This document shows, piece by piece, positions 23,422 through 32,289 of a stretch of DNA of 64,000 bases (position 1 is the stretch's first letter; each line of letters begins with the position of its first letter). This stretch comes from Diadophis punctatus similis (lineage: Eukaryota > Chordata > Lepidosauria > Squamata > Dipsadidae). The stretch covers positions 80,298,361 to 80,362,360 of the forward strand of contig JALIGW010000004.1 in the NCBI GenBank assembly GCA_023053685.1. The letters run 5' to 3'. Under the pieces are notes generated by a model, which searched no databases, was not told where the DNA came from, and saw only the letters and a list, made by a program, of their open reading frames with translations. Both the position numbers and the translations under genes were made by a program.

Positions 23422-23770
23422 CAGGGGTGGGTTCTAACTTACCTCGCCGCCGGTTCGCTTCCTCACGCGCCGTGTGGCCGTGCATGCGCAGTGCCAAAAA
23501 ATCCAAAAAATCCCCCCCCCCAAAGCCAAAAACAAGATGGCGACGCATGCGCAGTGCCGGAAACTCAGCTGCTGTGCATGCGCAGAAGGGGGGGAATGGG
23601 AAGAAATCCCCCCCTCCAAAAAAAATCCCCCCAAAAAAATTTCCAAAAAAAGATGGCGGCGTCCACGTACCATCACCGACAGAATCGGTTCCGTGACATC
23701 ACCATGACATCACCAGTGGTTTGCTGCCGGTTCTATTGAACCGGTACGAACCGGGAGGAACCCACCTCTG
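23422..23770. mobile_element. hAT element with perfect target duplication
   Basis: CAGGGGTGGGTTCTAACTTA and GGAACCCACCTCTG termini. GTCTGCGG flanks both sides (23414-23421, 23771-23778). It lies about 110 bp from the previous copy. Confidence 0.92.
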
Positions 23771-23898
23771 GTCTGCGGTGAAGTTGGCAGATTCTGTTCT
23801 TGATGGTTGTTCGCTGGCTACTTGGAACATATTTAAGAAATGAGGAATGAGCGATTGGAGGATAAAGTGCAGATTGTGGGCTTGGGTATTCTTTAAAT

Positions 23899-24016
23899 CA
23901 GGGGTCTCCAATGTTGGCAAATTTAAGCCTGGAGGTCTTCAACTCCACCAGCTGGCTGAGGAATTCTGGGAGTTGAAGTCCTCCAGGCTTAAGGTTGCCA
24001 AGGTTGGAGACCCCTG
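23899..24016. mobile_element. Short palindromic hAT element
   Basis: 118 bp, with CAGGGGTCTCCAA at one end and TTGGAGACCCCTG at the other. Internal inverted GAATTCTGGGAGTTGAAGTC. Flanks CTTTAAAT and CTTTAGAT agree at 7 of 8. Confidence 0.88.
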
Positions 24017-24297
24017 CTTTAGATACGTATTTCCCCCTTCCCCAAACTCTGACTTTTCATCCTAATTCAAGTTGATTTTTTTTAAAATGTTAACCATGGC
24101 TTCAGCTGGGTCTCTTTTCTGTCCGTCTATGGGTGGCACTTTCCAGACTTTTAACTGATGTGCTACCCTATTTGTCCTCTGCCCTCACTGTACAAGTCAC
24201 TGCAGTGGCCTTTTACACAATTGCAGAGGAAAATACAAAGGATTGCTTCTTTTAATTGACAGGATTGGAAATAGAAAGGGCATATCTTAACTTTCTG

Positions 24298-24536
24298 GCC
24301 TGTCAGACGGGGAGAATCAGGGACCACACGTGAAGTTCCGCTTAAGCTGATTTATTGCTCATGACTATTTATGCACAAGGATCTGGTCAGGTAATGGTCA
24401 ACACTAAAATTGGCAATAGTTAAGAGTCAACGGAATTCAAGAGGGGTTGGACTTAGACCGCTTGTGGGAATGTAATGATTCCAGACAGATTCCTCTCTTG
24501 ACTCCACCCCCAGTTTCTGCCTCTTCTTCTCCTACA
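24298..24536. repeat. Unclassified repeat Y, copy 1
   Basis: Parallels 53757-54000 in the same orientation: CTGTCAG, ATTTATTGCTCATG, GGAATTCAAGAG, AATGTAATGATTC and TCCTCTCTTGACTCCACC occur in the same order. It could be a solo LTR on the minus strand, given the AATAAA-like complement; unproven. Confidence 0.6.
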
Positions 24537-24669
24537 TGCATGTTGTATATGTTTTACTTTTATGAAACCTGTGTATGAGAAATACAATCCTGGAGATACT
24601 CTAATAACTAGTAGCAAACTATGGGTATAATGATGAAATGCAGCTATTGCCTAGTTAAAGTTTTTAACA

Positions 24670-24684
24670 TCTCTCTCTCTCTCT

Positions 24685-24749
<65 letters not shown>

Positions 24750-25289
24750 TTCCCTCTCCCTCTCCCCCTCCGCCTCCCTCTCCCTCTTCCTCCTCCCATC
24801 CTCCTTCTCCTCCTCCTCTTCTCCTCCCGGTCCTCCCCCTCTTCCTCCTCCTCCTCTCCTCCTCCTCCTCTTCCTCCCCCTCCTCTTCCTCTTCCTCTTC
24901 CTCTCTTCCTCTCTTCCTCCTCCTCCCCTTCTCCTTCTCCTCCTTCTTCTTCCTTCTCCTCCTCCCCCTCTTCCTCCTCCTCCTCTCCTCCTCCTCCCTC
25001 CTCCTCCTCTTCCTCCCCCTCCTCTTTCTGTTCCTCCTCCTTTTCCTTCCTCCTCTTCCTCCTCCTCCTCTTCTCCTCCTCCTCCTCCTTCTTCCTTCTC
25101 CTCCTCCTCCTTCTCCTCCTCCTCTTCCTCCTCCTCCTCCTCTTCTCCTCCTCCTTCTTCTTCCTTCTTCCTTCTCCTCCTTCTCCTCTTCCGCCCCCTC
25201 CTCTTCCTCCTCTCCCTCTTCCTCCTCCTCTTTCCTCTTTCCTCCTCGTCCTCTTCCTCTTCCCTCCCCCTTTCACTTTTTATCCTCCC
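24670..25289 (+). repeat. Polypyrimidine microsatellite abutting the exon
   Basis: A (CT)n run (24671-24746) passes into interrupted (CCT)n/(CTT)n sequence that continues to within about 20 bp of the splice acceptor. Only one A (24798) occurs between 24670 and 25274, and G is rare. The tract is far longer than an ordinary polypyrimidine tract. Long open frames across it on both strands come from the 3-bp periodicity and are not genes. Confidence 0.95.
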
Positions 25290-25291
25290 AG
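25275..25291 (+). promoter_or_regulatory. Splice acceptor and only nearby branch-point candidate
   Basis: The AG at 25290-25291 precedes the LHFPL3 exon. Between 24799 and 25274 the + strand has no adenine, so the only downstream A residues are at 25275, 25282 and 25290. A25275 lies in TTCAC, which fits the loose yUnAy branch-point consensus. It is only 16 nt from the end of the intron, near the minimum workable distance. The branch point itself is inference. Confidence 0.6.
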
Positions 25292-25528
25292 CTGCCTGCC
25301 TTATCCTTGGTTGTATGATTTATCCCGACGGCTGGGATGCAAAAGAAGTGAAGCGGATGTGTGGTGAGAAAACCGACAAGTACACGCTGGGAGCTTGTTC
25401 GATCCGCTGGGCTTACATCTTAGCCATTATTGGAATCTTGGATGCCATGATCCTCTCGTTTCTGGCCTTTGTACTCGGCAATAGGCAGGACAGCTTACTA
25501 GCAGAAGAACTGAAGTTGGAAAACAAAG
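25292..25528 (+). CDS. LHFPL3: Internal coding exon of LHFPL3 (LHFPL tetraspan family)
   Basis: LHFPL proteins are four-pass membrane proteins of the tetraspan superfamily; LHFPL4 and LHFPL3 are linked to GABA-A receptor complexes. The exon encodes 78 whole codons. It opens with a Cys-Leu-Ile-Leu-Gly-Cys segment at the end of a hydrophobic stretch. The extracellular loop follows, with PDGWD and [14 protein letters not shown] and two conserved cysteines. The fourth membrane segment comes next ([12 protein letters not shown] through FLAFVLG), then NRQDS and an acidic tail. The loop ([12 protein letters not shown]) fits LHFPL3 as I remember it; LHFPL4 has a different loop. The AG acceptor at 25290-25291 and GT donor at 25529-25530 give phase 1 on both sides: the leading CT completes an Ala codon and the trailing G would begin the last exon's Val. 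There is no internal stop. In the known gene the next exon encodes only about nine residues. A Met inside the exon (25315) is not a start. Paralogue choice is from memory. Confidence 0.93.
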
Positions 25529-25534
25529 GTAAGA
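25529..25534 (+). promoter_or_regulatory. Splice donor of the LHFPL3 exon
   Basis: The sequence AAAG|GTAAGA is a strong match to the vertebrate donor consensus MAG|GTRAGT. It sits exactly where homology to the LHFPL3 acidic tail (ENK) stops and the frame runs into unrelated sequence. Confidence 0.88.
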
Positions 25535-25554
25535 TCGCTTTGGTCACAATGGCT

Positions 25555-25738
25555 ATATGGAGATTCTCAATCATCCAGGTCAATGGTTGCCCCAAAGGTG
25601 TTTTTTCAAGAGGCGACTGGACTTTCTTGGTTTTTCCTTGAAGACATTTCACTTCTCATCCAAGAAGCTTCCTCAGGTCTTCAAGGAAAAACCAAGACAG
25701 TCCAGTTGTCTCTTGAAAAAGCACCTTTGGGACATCGC
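25555..25738. mobile_element. Palindromic GAAACGTC-type element
   Basis: TATGGAGATTCTCAATCATC with CCAAAGGTG at the left and the inverted GCACCTTTGGGACA at the right. The inner AAGACATTTCACTTCTCATC arm has lost its partner. It starts 27 bp after the exon's splice donor. Confidence 0.7.
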
Positions 25739-25816
25739 TTTGGTCAATGTTGTTCTTCTGAGCTAACTCTAGGACAAGAAACAAATGGACCCATTGACTT
25801 TGCTCCTCAAAAGAAG

Positions 25817-26250
25817 TATCTATGGAGATTCTCAATCGTCCAGGTCAATGGTTGTCCCAAAGGTGTTTTTTCAAGAGGCAACTGGACTCTTGGGCTTTCT
25901 TGGTTTTTAATAGATTTAACAGATTAACAGAGTTGGAAGGGACCTTGCAGTCATCTAGTCCAACCCCCTGCCCAAGCAGGAGACCCTATATCTGCCTCTA
26001 CCTAGGATCGAACTCACAACCTCCTGATTGTGAGGCAAGAGCTCTACCTCTAGGCCACAGCATATACAAGCATTTTCCTTGAAGACGTTTCGCTTCTCAT
26101 CCAAGCATTTCGCTTCTCATCCAACCACTTTCTTGATTTTTGCTTGGAGACGTTTCGCTTCTCATCCGAGAAGCTTCTTCAATTCTGAATGAAGAAGCCT
26201 CTTGGATGAGAAGCGAAGTGACTTCCAAGGAAAAAAGAAAGACAGGGGAC
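25817..26250. mobile_element. Palindromic GAAACGTC-type element, interrupted
   Basis: Left part 25817-25908 (GGAGATTCTCAATCGTCCAG to GGGCTTTCTTGGTTTTT) and right part 26066-26250 (CCTTGAAGACGTTTCGCTTC onward) are contiguous in other copies. The insertion between them is the chimeric SINE at 25914. Confidence 0.7.
25914..26064 (-). mobile_element. Chimeric SINE: Sauria-type tRNA head joined to a CR1 tail
   Basis: Minus strand: box A-like TAGAGGTAGAGC, then CACAATCAGGAGGTTGTGAG, box B-like GTTCGATCCTAGG and AGAGGCAGATA. It then switches to CR1 3' sequence (GGGTCTCCTGCTTGGGCAGG to CCAACTCTGTTAATCTG). The join occurs at a short ATA shared by both parents. It interrupts one palindromic element at a single site, so it most likely arrived as one unit. 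Confidence 0.7.
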
Positions 26251-26455
26251 TTCCCCATTGATTTCGCTTACCAGAAGGTCTCTAAATGACCCAGGGACAC
26301 TACAACCATCATAGATACAGGCCAGTTCCCAAGGGCCCAAATTTTGACCATGGGGAGGCTGCATGGGTCGTAAGTGTGAAAAACGATCAGGAGTCACTTT
26401 TTTCAATGCCGTTGTAACTTTGAACGGTCACTAAACGAACAGTTTTAAGTCAGGT
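26248..26455. mobile_element. Tigger-like element fragment
   Basis: ACTTCCCCATTGATTTCGCT to AACGGTCACTAAACGAACAG matches the middle and right half of the family. The left terminus is missing and the right one (TTTTAAGTCAGG) is degenerate. Confidence 0.75.
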
Positions 26456-26524
26456 GTTCGTCTCTTGCAATCCTTGTTCTAACTTGAATTCATTAGGTAG
26501 GCCCTTTACTTGCTTTTCATAAAT

Positions 26525-26655
26525 ATTAGAATAGAATAACAGAGTTGGAAGGGACCTTGGAGGTCTTCTAGTTCAACTCCCTGCTTAGGCAGGAAACCCT
26601 ACACCACTTCAGACAAACGGTTATCCAATCTTTTCTTAAAAACTTCCAGTTATAA
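26525..26655 (-). mobile_element. CR1 LINE 3' end fragment
   Basis: TAACAGAGTTGGAAGGGACC and AACTCCCTGCTTAGGCAGG are complementary to the CR1 3' end. Confidence 0.88.
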
Positions 26656-26676
26656 AGTGTAAGGTTTGTTTTTTAA

Positions 26677-27109
26677 TCTCTATGTATAAAAGCCAAATAC
26701 CACTCACTCATCACGAAATCTCCAGAACTGTAAAGCCTACAAACTTGAAACTTGGCACGTATGTTCCTCTTGGCTTTTAGGTGCTCGCTAAGAAAGGATT
26801 TTTCGAAATGACCATCGGATCATTAGTATTTTTTATACATTATTATATTAACCCGCTCTGATGCTAAGGAATTAGACATTCTACTCCCCCTCCCCACCTG
26901 AAAAGAACTCTGTTCCAAATGCCAGTTGCCTTATATTAACACTGATACTCTGATGCTACGGAGTTACACATTCTACATACATTTTCAAGTTTTAAGTGTC
27001 AATGTATCAAGCCCGATCGTAACTACTCATTAATTTTCAAGCTTTAATTGTCAATTTATCAAGCCCGATCACATAGTTTCGTAGCGAAGCATGGATATCC
27101 AGCTACTAG
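26677..27109 (+). mobile_element. Non-autonomous Helitron
   Basis: Starts TCTCTATGTATAAAAGCC after an A and ends CTAG before a T, the A^T insertion habit of Helitrons. A short hairpin TTCG-TAG-CGAA lies about 20 nt before the CTAG end. The text ACTCATCACGAAATCTCC and CAAACTTGAAACTTGGCACG is that of a known vertebrate Helitron family. There are no terminal inverted repeats and no coding sequence. Confidence 0.82.
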
Positions 27110-27552
27110 TAATGTTAATAAGCAACCATTCTGTTTCCTGAGCTAGTACCAGAAATGAATAGGATTGCTGGTTAATACAGTTTAGCCTCGTGTAATGAGA
27201 CCACCAGTGATGCTCTCTTCTGCTTCTGAATCTTTTTGCTAGATTGTGACTATAGGCAGGAAATTCTGGGTAGCTTTCCAGAAGACATGATGCAATCTGA
27301 CATCCAGCATAGAAAGGACTCAAGCAGGCACACGCCGTTTCGAAATCTGTTAAAAATGAAACCCCACTGAGGGCTGTTAACAATAGTCACAACTGAGGTG
27401 GCAAACTGAACTTGATATTACCGTCATTTGTAGTTTTTCTATTGTCTAGTGATGAATGCAAAAACCCGAAGCTAGATCTTTGGAGGAAAATGCAGTGCTA
27501 TTTAAAACAAGGGAATCCTATTCCAGAGTTTTACATTAAAATGCTTCCCTTA

Positions 27553-27605
27553 GATCAGTCCTTGACTTGCGACCACAACTGAACCCAAAATTTCCATTGC
27601 TAAGA
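27553..27605. mobile_element. Tigger-like terminal fragment
   Basis: CAGTCCTTGACTTGCGACCA and CAACTGAACCCAAAATTTCC match the left end of the family. It stops at the neighbouring palindromic element. Confidence 0.65.
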
Positions 27606-28073
27606 TGTAGATATTCTTCGTCATCCGGGTCATGGTTGTCCCAAAGGTGCTTTTTCAGGAGGCAACTGGACTTTCTTGTTTTTTCTTTTGAAGACGTTTC
27701 GCTTCTCATCCCGGAAGCTTCTTCAGCTCTGACAGAATAGTGGGGAATGGAAGGATTTATATTCCTTGCAGACAGCTGGATATTTGCATCCTTTTAGAAG
27801 GTCGTTGAAGCACTTAGAGGTTTATCTGTGTCCTCACAATCACTTAAGTGGTGCTCCTGGTTCCTGTAGTCTGCATTTTTTCCCTCTGGAAATCCATTCC
27901 TACTCCCACAGAAATATAAATCCTTCCATTCCCTACTACCCTGTCAGAGCTGAAGAAGCTTCTTGGATGAGAAGCCAAACGTCTTCAAAAGAAAAAACAA
28001 GAAAGTCCAGTTGCCTCCTGAAAAAGCACCTTTGGGACAACCATGACCTGGATGACTGAGAATCTCTACAGAC
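27606..28073. mobile_element. Inverted-repeat GAAACGTC-type element, long form
   Basis: Arms of about 130 bp (GTAGATATTCTTCGTCATCC at left; the inverse ending GAATCTCTAC at right) enclose an internal segment of about 200 bp with TATCTGTGTCCTCACAATCA. Each arm carries AAGACGTTTCGCTTCTCATC or its inverse. Confidence 0.7.
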
Positions 28074-28080
28074 TTTTAGC

Positions 28081-28395
28081 TATACAATTTGGTATGAACA
28101 CCCTTGGAATGGTGTGGGAGTAGGAGCGGATTTCCAGAGGAAAAATTGCAGACTACAGGAACCAGGAACACAACTCAGGTGACCCTGAGGACACAGATAA
28201 ACCTCCAAATGGCCTCAGTGACCCTTTAAAAGGATGCAAATGACCAGCTGTCTGCAAGGAATATAAATCCTTCCATTCCCCCACTATCCTGTCAGAGCTG
28301 AAGAAGCTTCTGGGATGAGAAGCGAAACGTCTTCAAAAGAAAAAAACAAGAAAGTCCAGTTGCCTCAAAAAAAAAAGCACCTTTGGGACATTGCT
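28081..28395. mobile_element. Second copy, right half, with inverted internal segment
   Basis: The right arm (GAGCTGAAGAAGCTTCTGGG to GCACCTTTGGGACA) is preceded by the internal segment of the element at 27606, but in the opposite orientation (GTGGGAGTAGGAGCGGATTT). The left arm is missing. Confidence 0.6.
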
Positions 28396-28440
28396 AAGAT
28401 AATACATGACTGCTATGATGTCCTTCTTTCCACTAGACTA

Positions 28441-28612
28441 GGTATTCCCAGTTCCTGCGATCATTCTTCATATGTTACAGCTTCTAGGCCCCTAATCATC
28501 TTTGTTGCTCTTCTCTGAACTCTTTCCAAAATCTCAACCTCTATTTTGTATTGGGGTGACCAAAACTGGAGGTAGAGTTCTAAATGTGGTCTTACTAGAA
28601 GTATCATGGATC
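28441..28612 (-). mobile_element. CR1 LINE internal fragment
   Basis: GTATTCCCAGTTCCTGCGAT and GCCCCTAATCATCTTTGTTG with TTTGTATTGGGGTGACCAAA are reverse-complement CR1 3' UTR sequence, as at 30670. Confidence 0.75.
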
Positions 28613-28659
28613 TATCCAAAGTTCATATAACAAAGTTCATATAAATATAACTTTTATAT

Positions 28660-28930
28660 AACAAAGCACCTGAAGGCCAGACAAGGAACAATAGATGGAA
28701 ACTGGACAAGGAGATTTTCAACCTGGAAATAAGGAGAAATTTTCTGACAGTGAGAACAATCAACCAATGGAACAGAAGTTGCCTTCAGAAGTTGTGGGAG
28801 CTTCATCACTGGAGGCTTTCAAGAAGAGACTGGACTACTATCTGTCAGAAATGGCGTAGGGTCTCTTGCTTGAGCAGGGGGTTGAACTAGATGGCCTACA
28901 AGGTCCCTTCCAACTCTGTTAATCTGTAAA
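28660..28930 (+). mobile_element. CR1 LINE 3' end
   Basis: Sense strand: AACCTGGAAATAAGGAGAAA, TGAGAACAATCAACCAATGG, GAGCAGGGGGTTGAACTAGA and ending CCTTCCAACTCTGTTAATCT. It faces the minus-strand CR1 fragment at 28441. Confidence 0.9.
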
Positions 28931-29397
28931 CTGTTTTTTTTTTTTCAGTGTGCTCAGGAAAACGACTGAGCATAGTTATTATTCTCTCCTTCCAAAGAAA
29001 CTGGAGTTATTTTGTTTAAAAGCAACAACTTTGAGGCAATTAATTGTTTTGCAAAGGATGTAATTAGCACTCTTACTATTAACCAAATACAAATGTTACA
29101 TGTAACTGGGAAATAGAGGAAATCCATAATAAATTACATAACCTTGAATAAGCAAGGCATTTAAGTACTTTCTAGAGAATTTGAGTCAATACTGATCACT
29201 GAAGATTAAAAGAGATTATCTGGGGATGAAGAACTGTAGAAGCATATTATGATCAGAAGTATCCTTAAAATTGTGGGTTTTCATTTGAGAAAAAATATAT
29301 GTCAAGTATAAACTTTAAAGAGCTTCCTATACAGATGTCAAGAGAAATATATGGATTTCATATACAGTATATGTATTTATATATTTTTCATGTACAC

Positions 29398-29646
29398 AGA
29401 GCCGAGGTGGCGCAGTGGTTAAAAGCAGTACTGCAACCTACTTCAGCTGACTGCTAGTTCAGCAGTTCAGCTGTTCAAATCTCACCAGGCTCAAGGTTGA
29501 CTCAGCCTTCCATCCTTCTGAGGTCGGTAAAATGAGGACCCAGATTGTTGGGGGCAATATGCTGAACTCTGTAAACCGCTCAGAGAGGGCTGTAAAGCAC
29601 TATGAAGCGGTATATAAGTCTAAGTGCTATTGCTATTGCTATTATG
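29398..29646 (+). mobile_element. Full-length MIR-like SINE
   Basis: The tRNA-like head starts GAGCCGAGGTGGCGCAGTGG with box A, and GTTCAAATCTCACC stands at box B. The body (AATGAGGACCCAGATTGTTG) and tail (three GCTATT-type units) follow. This is the most complete copy in the window. Confidence 0.88.
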
Positions 29647-30198
29647 GTTAAAAGAGCAAAATCTATTCCTTATATATATTACAGAATGCATCTTATCTAG
29701 CCTGAAAGCTATACCTAATTTATTTTAAAAGTTAAGATAGCGTACCCAAATGAATGGGATCGATAATATTAATAAGAAACTGCATAAAAATCTGATATTA
29801 AAGATAATGTGGCTTCTTTCATTTCAAAACATTTTCTGTCAAAAGCTTGTTTTTCTACTGCCCTTTTTGGTCCTAAAATTTAGGAGATCTTGGGCCTTTT
29901 TGTATTTTGTTGCTTATTCCTTATTTCAGCGATACATCGTTTAATTATTTTATGAAGTGGCTTGAAGATTCTTTTAATCTGTGAAATATGAATTCTAGCA
30001 CGCCAAATTATTTCAGATGTACGCTTCTACCTTTATTTCCTGCACACTCGTTTTTCTGATACCCAGAAGTGTTAGGCTAGTTCATTTTATAATTTATAGG
30101 GTAGCTGGAAATTAAAAAAATATTATTGTCCTACATTCCAAAAGTGTCCTGCGTTGAGCAATATTGTACTAACTCACAGCCAATAGCGCTCACAGAAT

Positions 30199-30429
30199 CA
30201 TCATCTTTTAACAACCCCATAATCCCTTGCAGGGTGGAGTCTGGGCAATTGAATGGAGCGGAGTGTTTACTGGCCGGATGCCTTTCCTGTTGCCAGTGCA
30301 GAGTTTTGTTCAGCAGATATATTCTCATTGTGCCAGAGAGAGAAATATCTGCCTCTACCTAGGATCGAACTCACAGCCTCCTGATTGTGAGGCGAGAGCT
30401 CCACCTCTAGGCCACCACACCACTCCAGA
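30199..30429 (-). mobile_element. Full-length Sauria-type SINE with 11-bp target duplication
   Basis: Minus strand: tRNA-like head (GGCCTAGAGGTGGAGCTCTC; GTTCGATCCTAGG at box B), middle (AATATATCTGCTGAACAAAA) and Bov-B-like tail (GGAAAGGCATCCGGCCAGTA). GCTCACAGAAT flanks both sides (30188-30198, 30430-30440). Sauria SINEs are known to be moved by Bov-B, and Bov-B fragments are present at 50433 and 57632. Confidence 0.9.
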
Positions 30430-30565
30430 GCTCACAGAATACTAGGCTATAAAGTTGTGTCTTAAAATACAATCACAATCGCTTACATAATGACATTACT
30501 TTAAACTCATCACTCAGCGCTAAGATAATATCTATTAATCACTGAGCCAGAGGCTTAACCTAATA

Positions 30566-30668
30566 CATGTAGTCCTTGGCTTACAACCATTCATTTAGTG
30601 ACCGTTCAAAGTTACAACAACACTGAAAAAAGTGACTTATGACCATTTTTCACACGACCATTGCAGCT
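30566..30668. mobile_element. Tigger-like terminal fragment
   Basis: CATGTAGTCCTTGGCTTACA after TA and then AGTGACCGTTCAAAGTTACA. The rest is replaced by CR1 sequence. Confidence 0.75.
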
Positions 30669-30669
30669 T

Positions 30670-31464
30670 TGTAGGAATCCCTCAAATATTGGAGCAGTGC
30701 TGTCATGTCACCCTTTCTTTTCATTAAACTGGACCAATTCCTGCAACCGTTCTTCGTACATTTTAGCCTCCAGTCCCCTAATAATCTTTGATGCTCTTCT
30801 CTGCACTCTTTCCAGAGTCTCAACATCTTTTTTATACCGTGGTGACCAGAATTGGATGCACTATTCCAGGTCTGGTCTTTCTAAGGCTTTGTAAAGCGGT
30901 ACTAGAACTTTTTTTTTGTTTTGCAAAAAGTTTTTATTTTTTCTCCACCTTAAACATCAAAATACATATATAACAACATATATACCTTCAATAAGCAACA
31001 AAAATACATCCATTCATTTATATATTAACCTTCGGTACATATCATTTTAACCTCCTTTTCTAATTTCGTCATCCGGATTACACAAATAGTCTTTGTCAAT
31101 TAATTTAATCGCTGTAATTTATTTTATTTACTGATTATTTTGTTATCTTATCTCTTTATCCTTAAAGCCAAGCCGTAGTGCTTTCATCCATTCTTATTTT
31201 CATTACTCATCCCTTTTTCCTCCCTACTCTCTAATTTCCAAGAACTAAAAACCCATACCTAAAAATTCCACATTTACTTATTTTGGCAATAAAATTCCAA
31301 ATTATAAATTCTTTATACGTTATTTCAAATTTTTATACTATAAAATGAGTAAGAAGATAGAACTTCAGGAGATCTTGATTCTAGCCCTCTGTTAATGCAG
31401 CTTTAGGATTGCATTGGCTTTTTTGGCTGCTACCTCACACTGGTGGCTGAAGACGTGGTAAGCA
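30670..31464 (-). mobile_element. CR1 LINE internal segment, interrupted
   Basis: Parts 30670-30910 and 31358-31464 read as one CR1 tract on the minus strand (CTGCAACCGTTCTTCGTACA; AAGGCTTTGTAAAGCGGTAC; then TGTTAATGCAGCTTTAGGAT). The interruption is the A-tailed insertion at 30911. Confidence 0.85.
30911..31357 (-). mobile_element. A-tailed retrotransposon insertion (L1-like 3' fragment)
   Basis: Starts with a T run on the + strand, i.e. the A tail of a minus-strand element, next to AATAAAAACT-like sequence on the minus strand. TAGAACTT flanks both sides (30903-30910, 31358-31365) and the CR1 text resumes exactly after it. L1 is my inference from tail and duplication; no coding domain is visible. 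Confidence 0.65.
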
Positions 31465-31472
31465 GCATAGAA

Positions 31473-31907
31473 CCGTGATGGCGAACCTATGGCACGCGTG
31501 CCCAAAGTGGCACGCGAAGCCATGTCGTCCGGCACACGCAGCCTTGCCTGTTTGTCTTCCGGGTTTGTGGCATGCATGCACGCGCCACGATCAGCTGTCC
31601 TTTGTGCGCGGGGCAGTGCCATAAACCAGTGTGTGCATGCATGCTGGCCAGCTGATTGTCGGGCATGCATGCGCACTAGAACCTGGAAGTTCAGCTTTTC
31701 CGGAGTGCGATCCCTTCATGCGCACAGCAGTGGCGAAAACTGGCCTGCACATGCGCGCTGGCCAGCTGATCATTGGGCGCGCATGCGTGCTAGAACCCGG
31801 AAGTTTGGCTTTTCTGGAGCGCGGCCCCAACGAGCGCACGCGTGCACACGTGAACATTTTTGCACAACCTTTTCAGCACTTGGTGCCAAAAAGATTCGCC
31901 ATCACTG
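31473..31907. mobile_element. hAT element of the GTGATGGCGAACC family
   Basis: GTGATGGCGAACCTATGGCA at the left, AGATTCGCCATCACTG at the right, GCATAGAA flanking both sides (31465-31472, 31908-31915). The GC-rich interior repeats GCATGCGC and CTAGAACC words. It sits beside the interrupted CR1. Confidence 0.92.
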
Positions 31908-32289
31908 GCATAGAACATGCATGCTTCTCAGGATTTCCAAAAGCTGGGGCTTACTGCCAACTAGTGAGAAAAGTATAAGATCTCTTGGGGTACGTAACAC
32001 TTGGAAAGGCCGCTTCGTGATCTTCAAAAGTTGCATCTTATCTTCTGTATCAGCGCATACCGTTTTCTTAAAATAGCTCTCAGTCTGAATTTGGTGTGTG
32101 GAGGGAAGATTGAGACAGGAGGAAACAGTTTAAACCAAAAAAAACCCAAGTAGACAATTTTTAGTTAGGTGATCATGAAGGGGGAGCACATCAGGAGTGA
32201 TTTGATTTGATGTTGTATGAGAATAAGCTTTCAAAGATGCTCGGAGTGATATACCCACTCCTTGACTCAAGTGCTAAGCTTTTTTCTCT

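Noticed and set aside
24621..25367. A 248-codon + frame overlapping the LHFPL3 exon
   Set aside because: It reads the pyrimidine microsatellite and enters the exon in the wrong frame.
25315..25641. ATG at 25315 as the start of a 108-residue protein
   Set aside because: Homology to LHFPL3 begins upstream of this Met and stops at the GT donor at 25529; the rest of the frame is intron and transposon.
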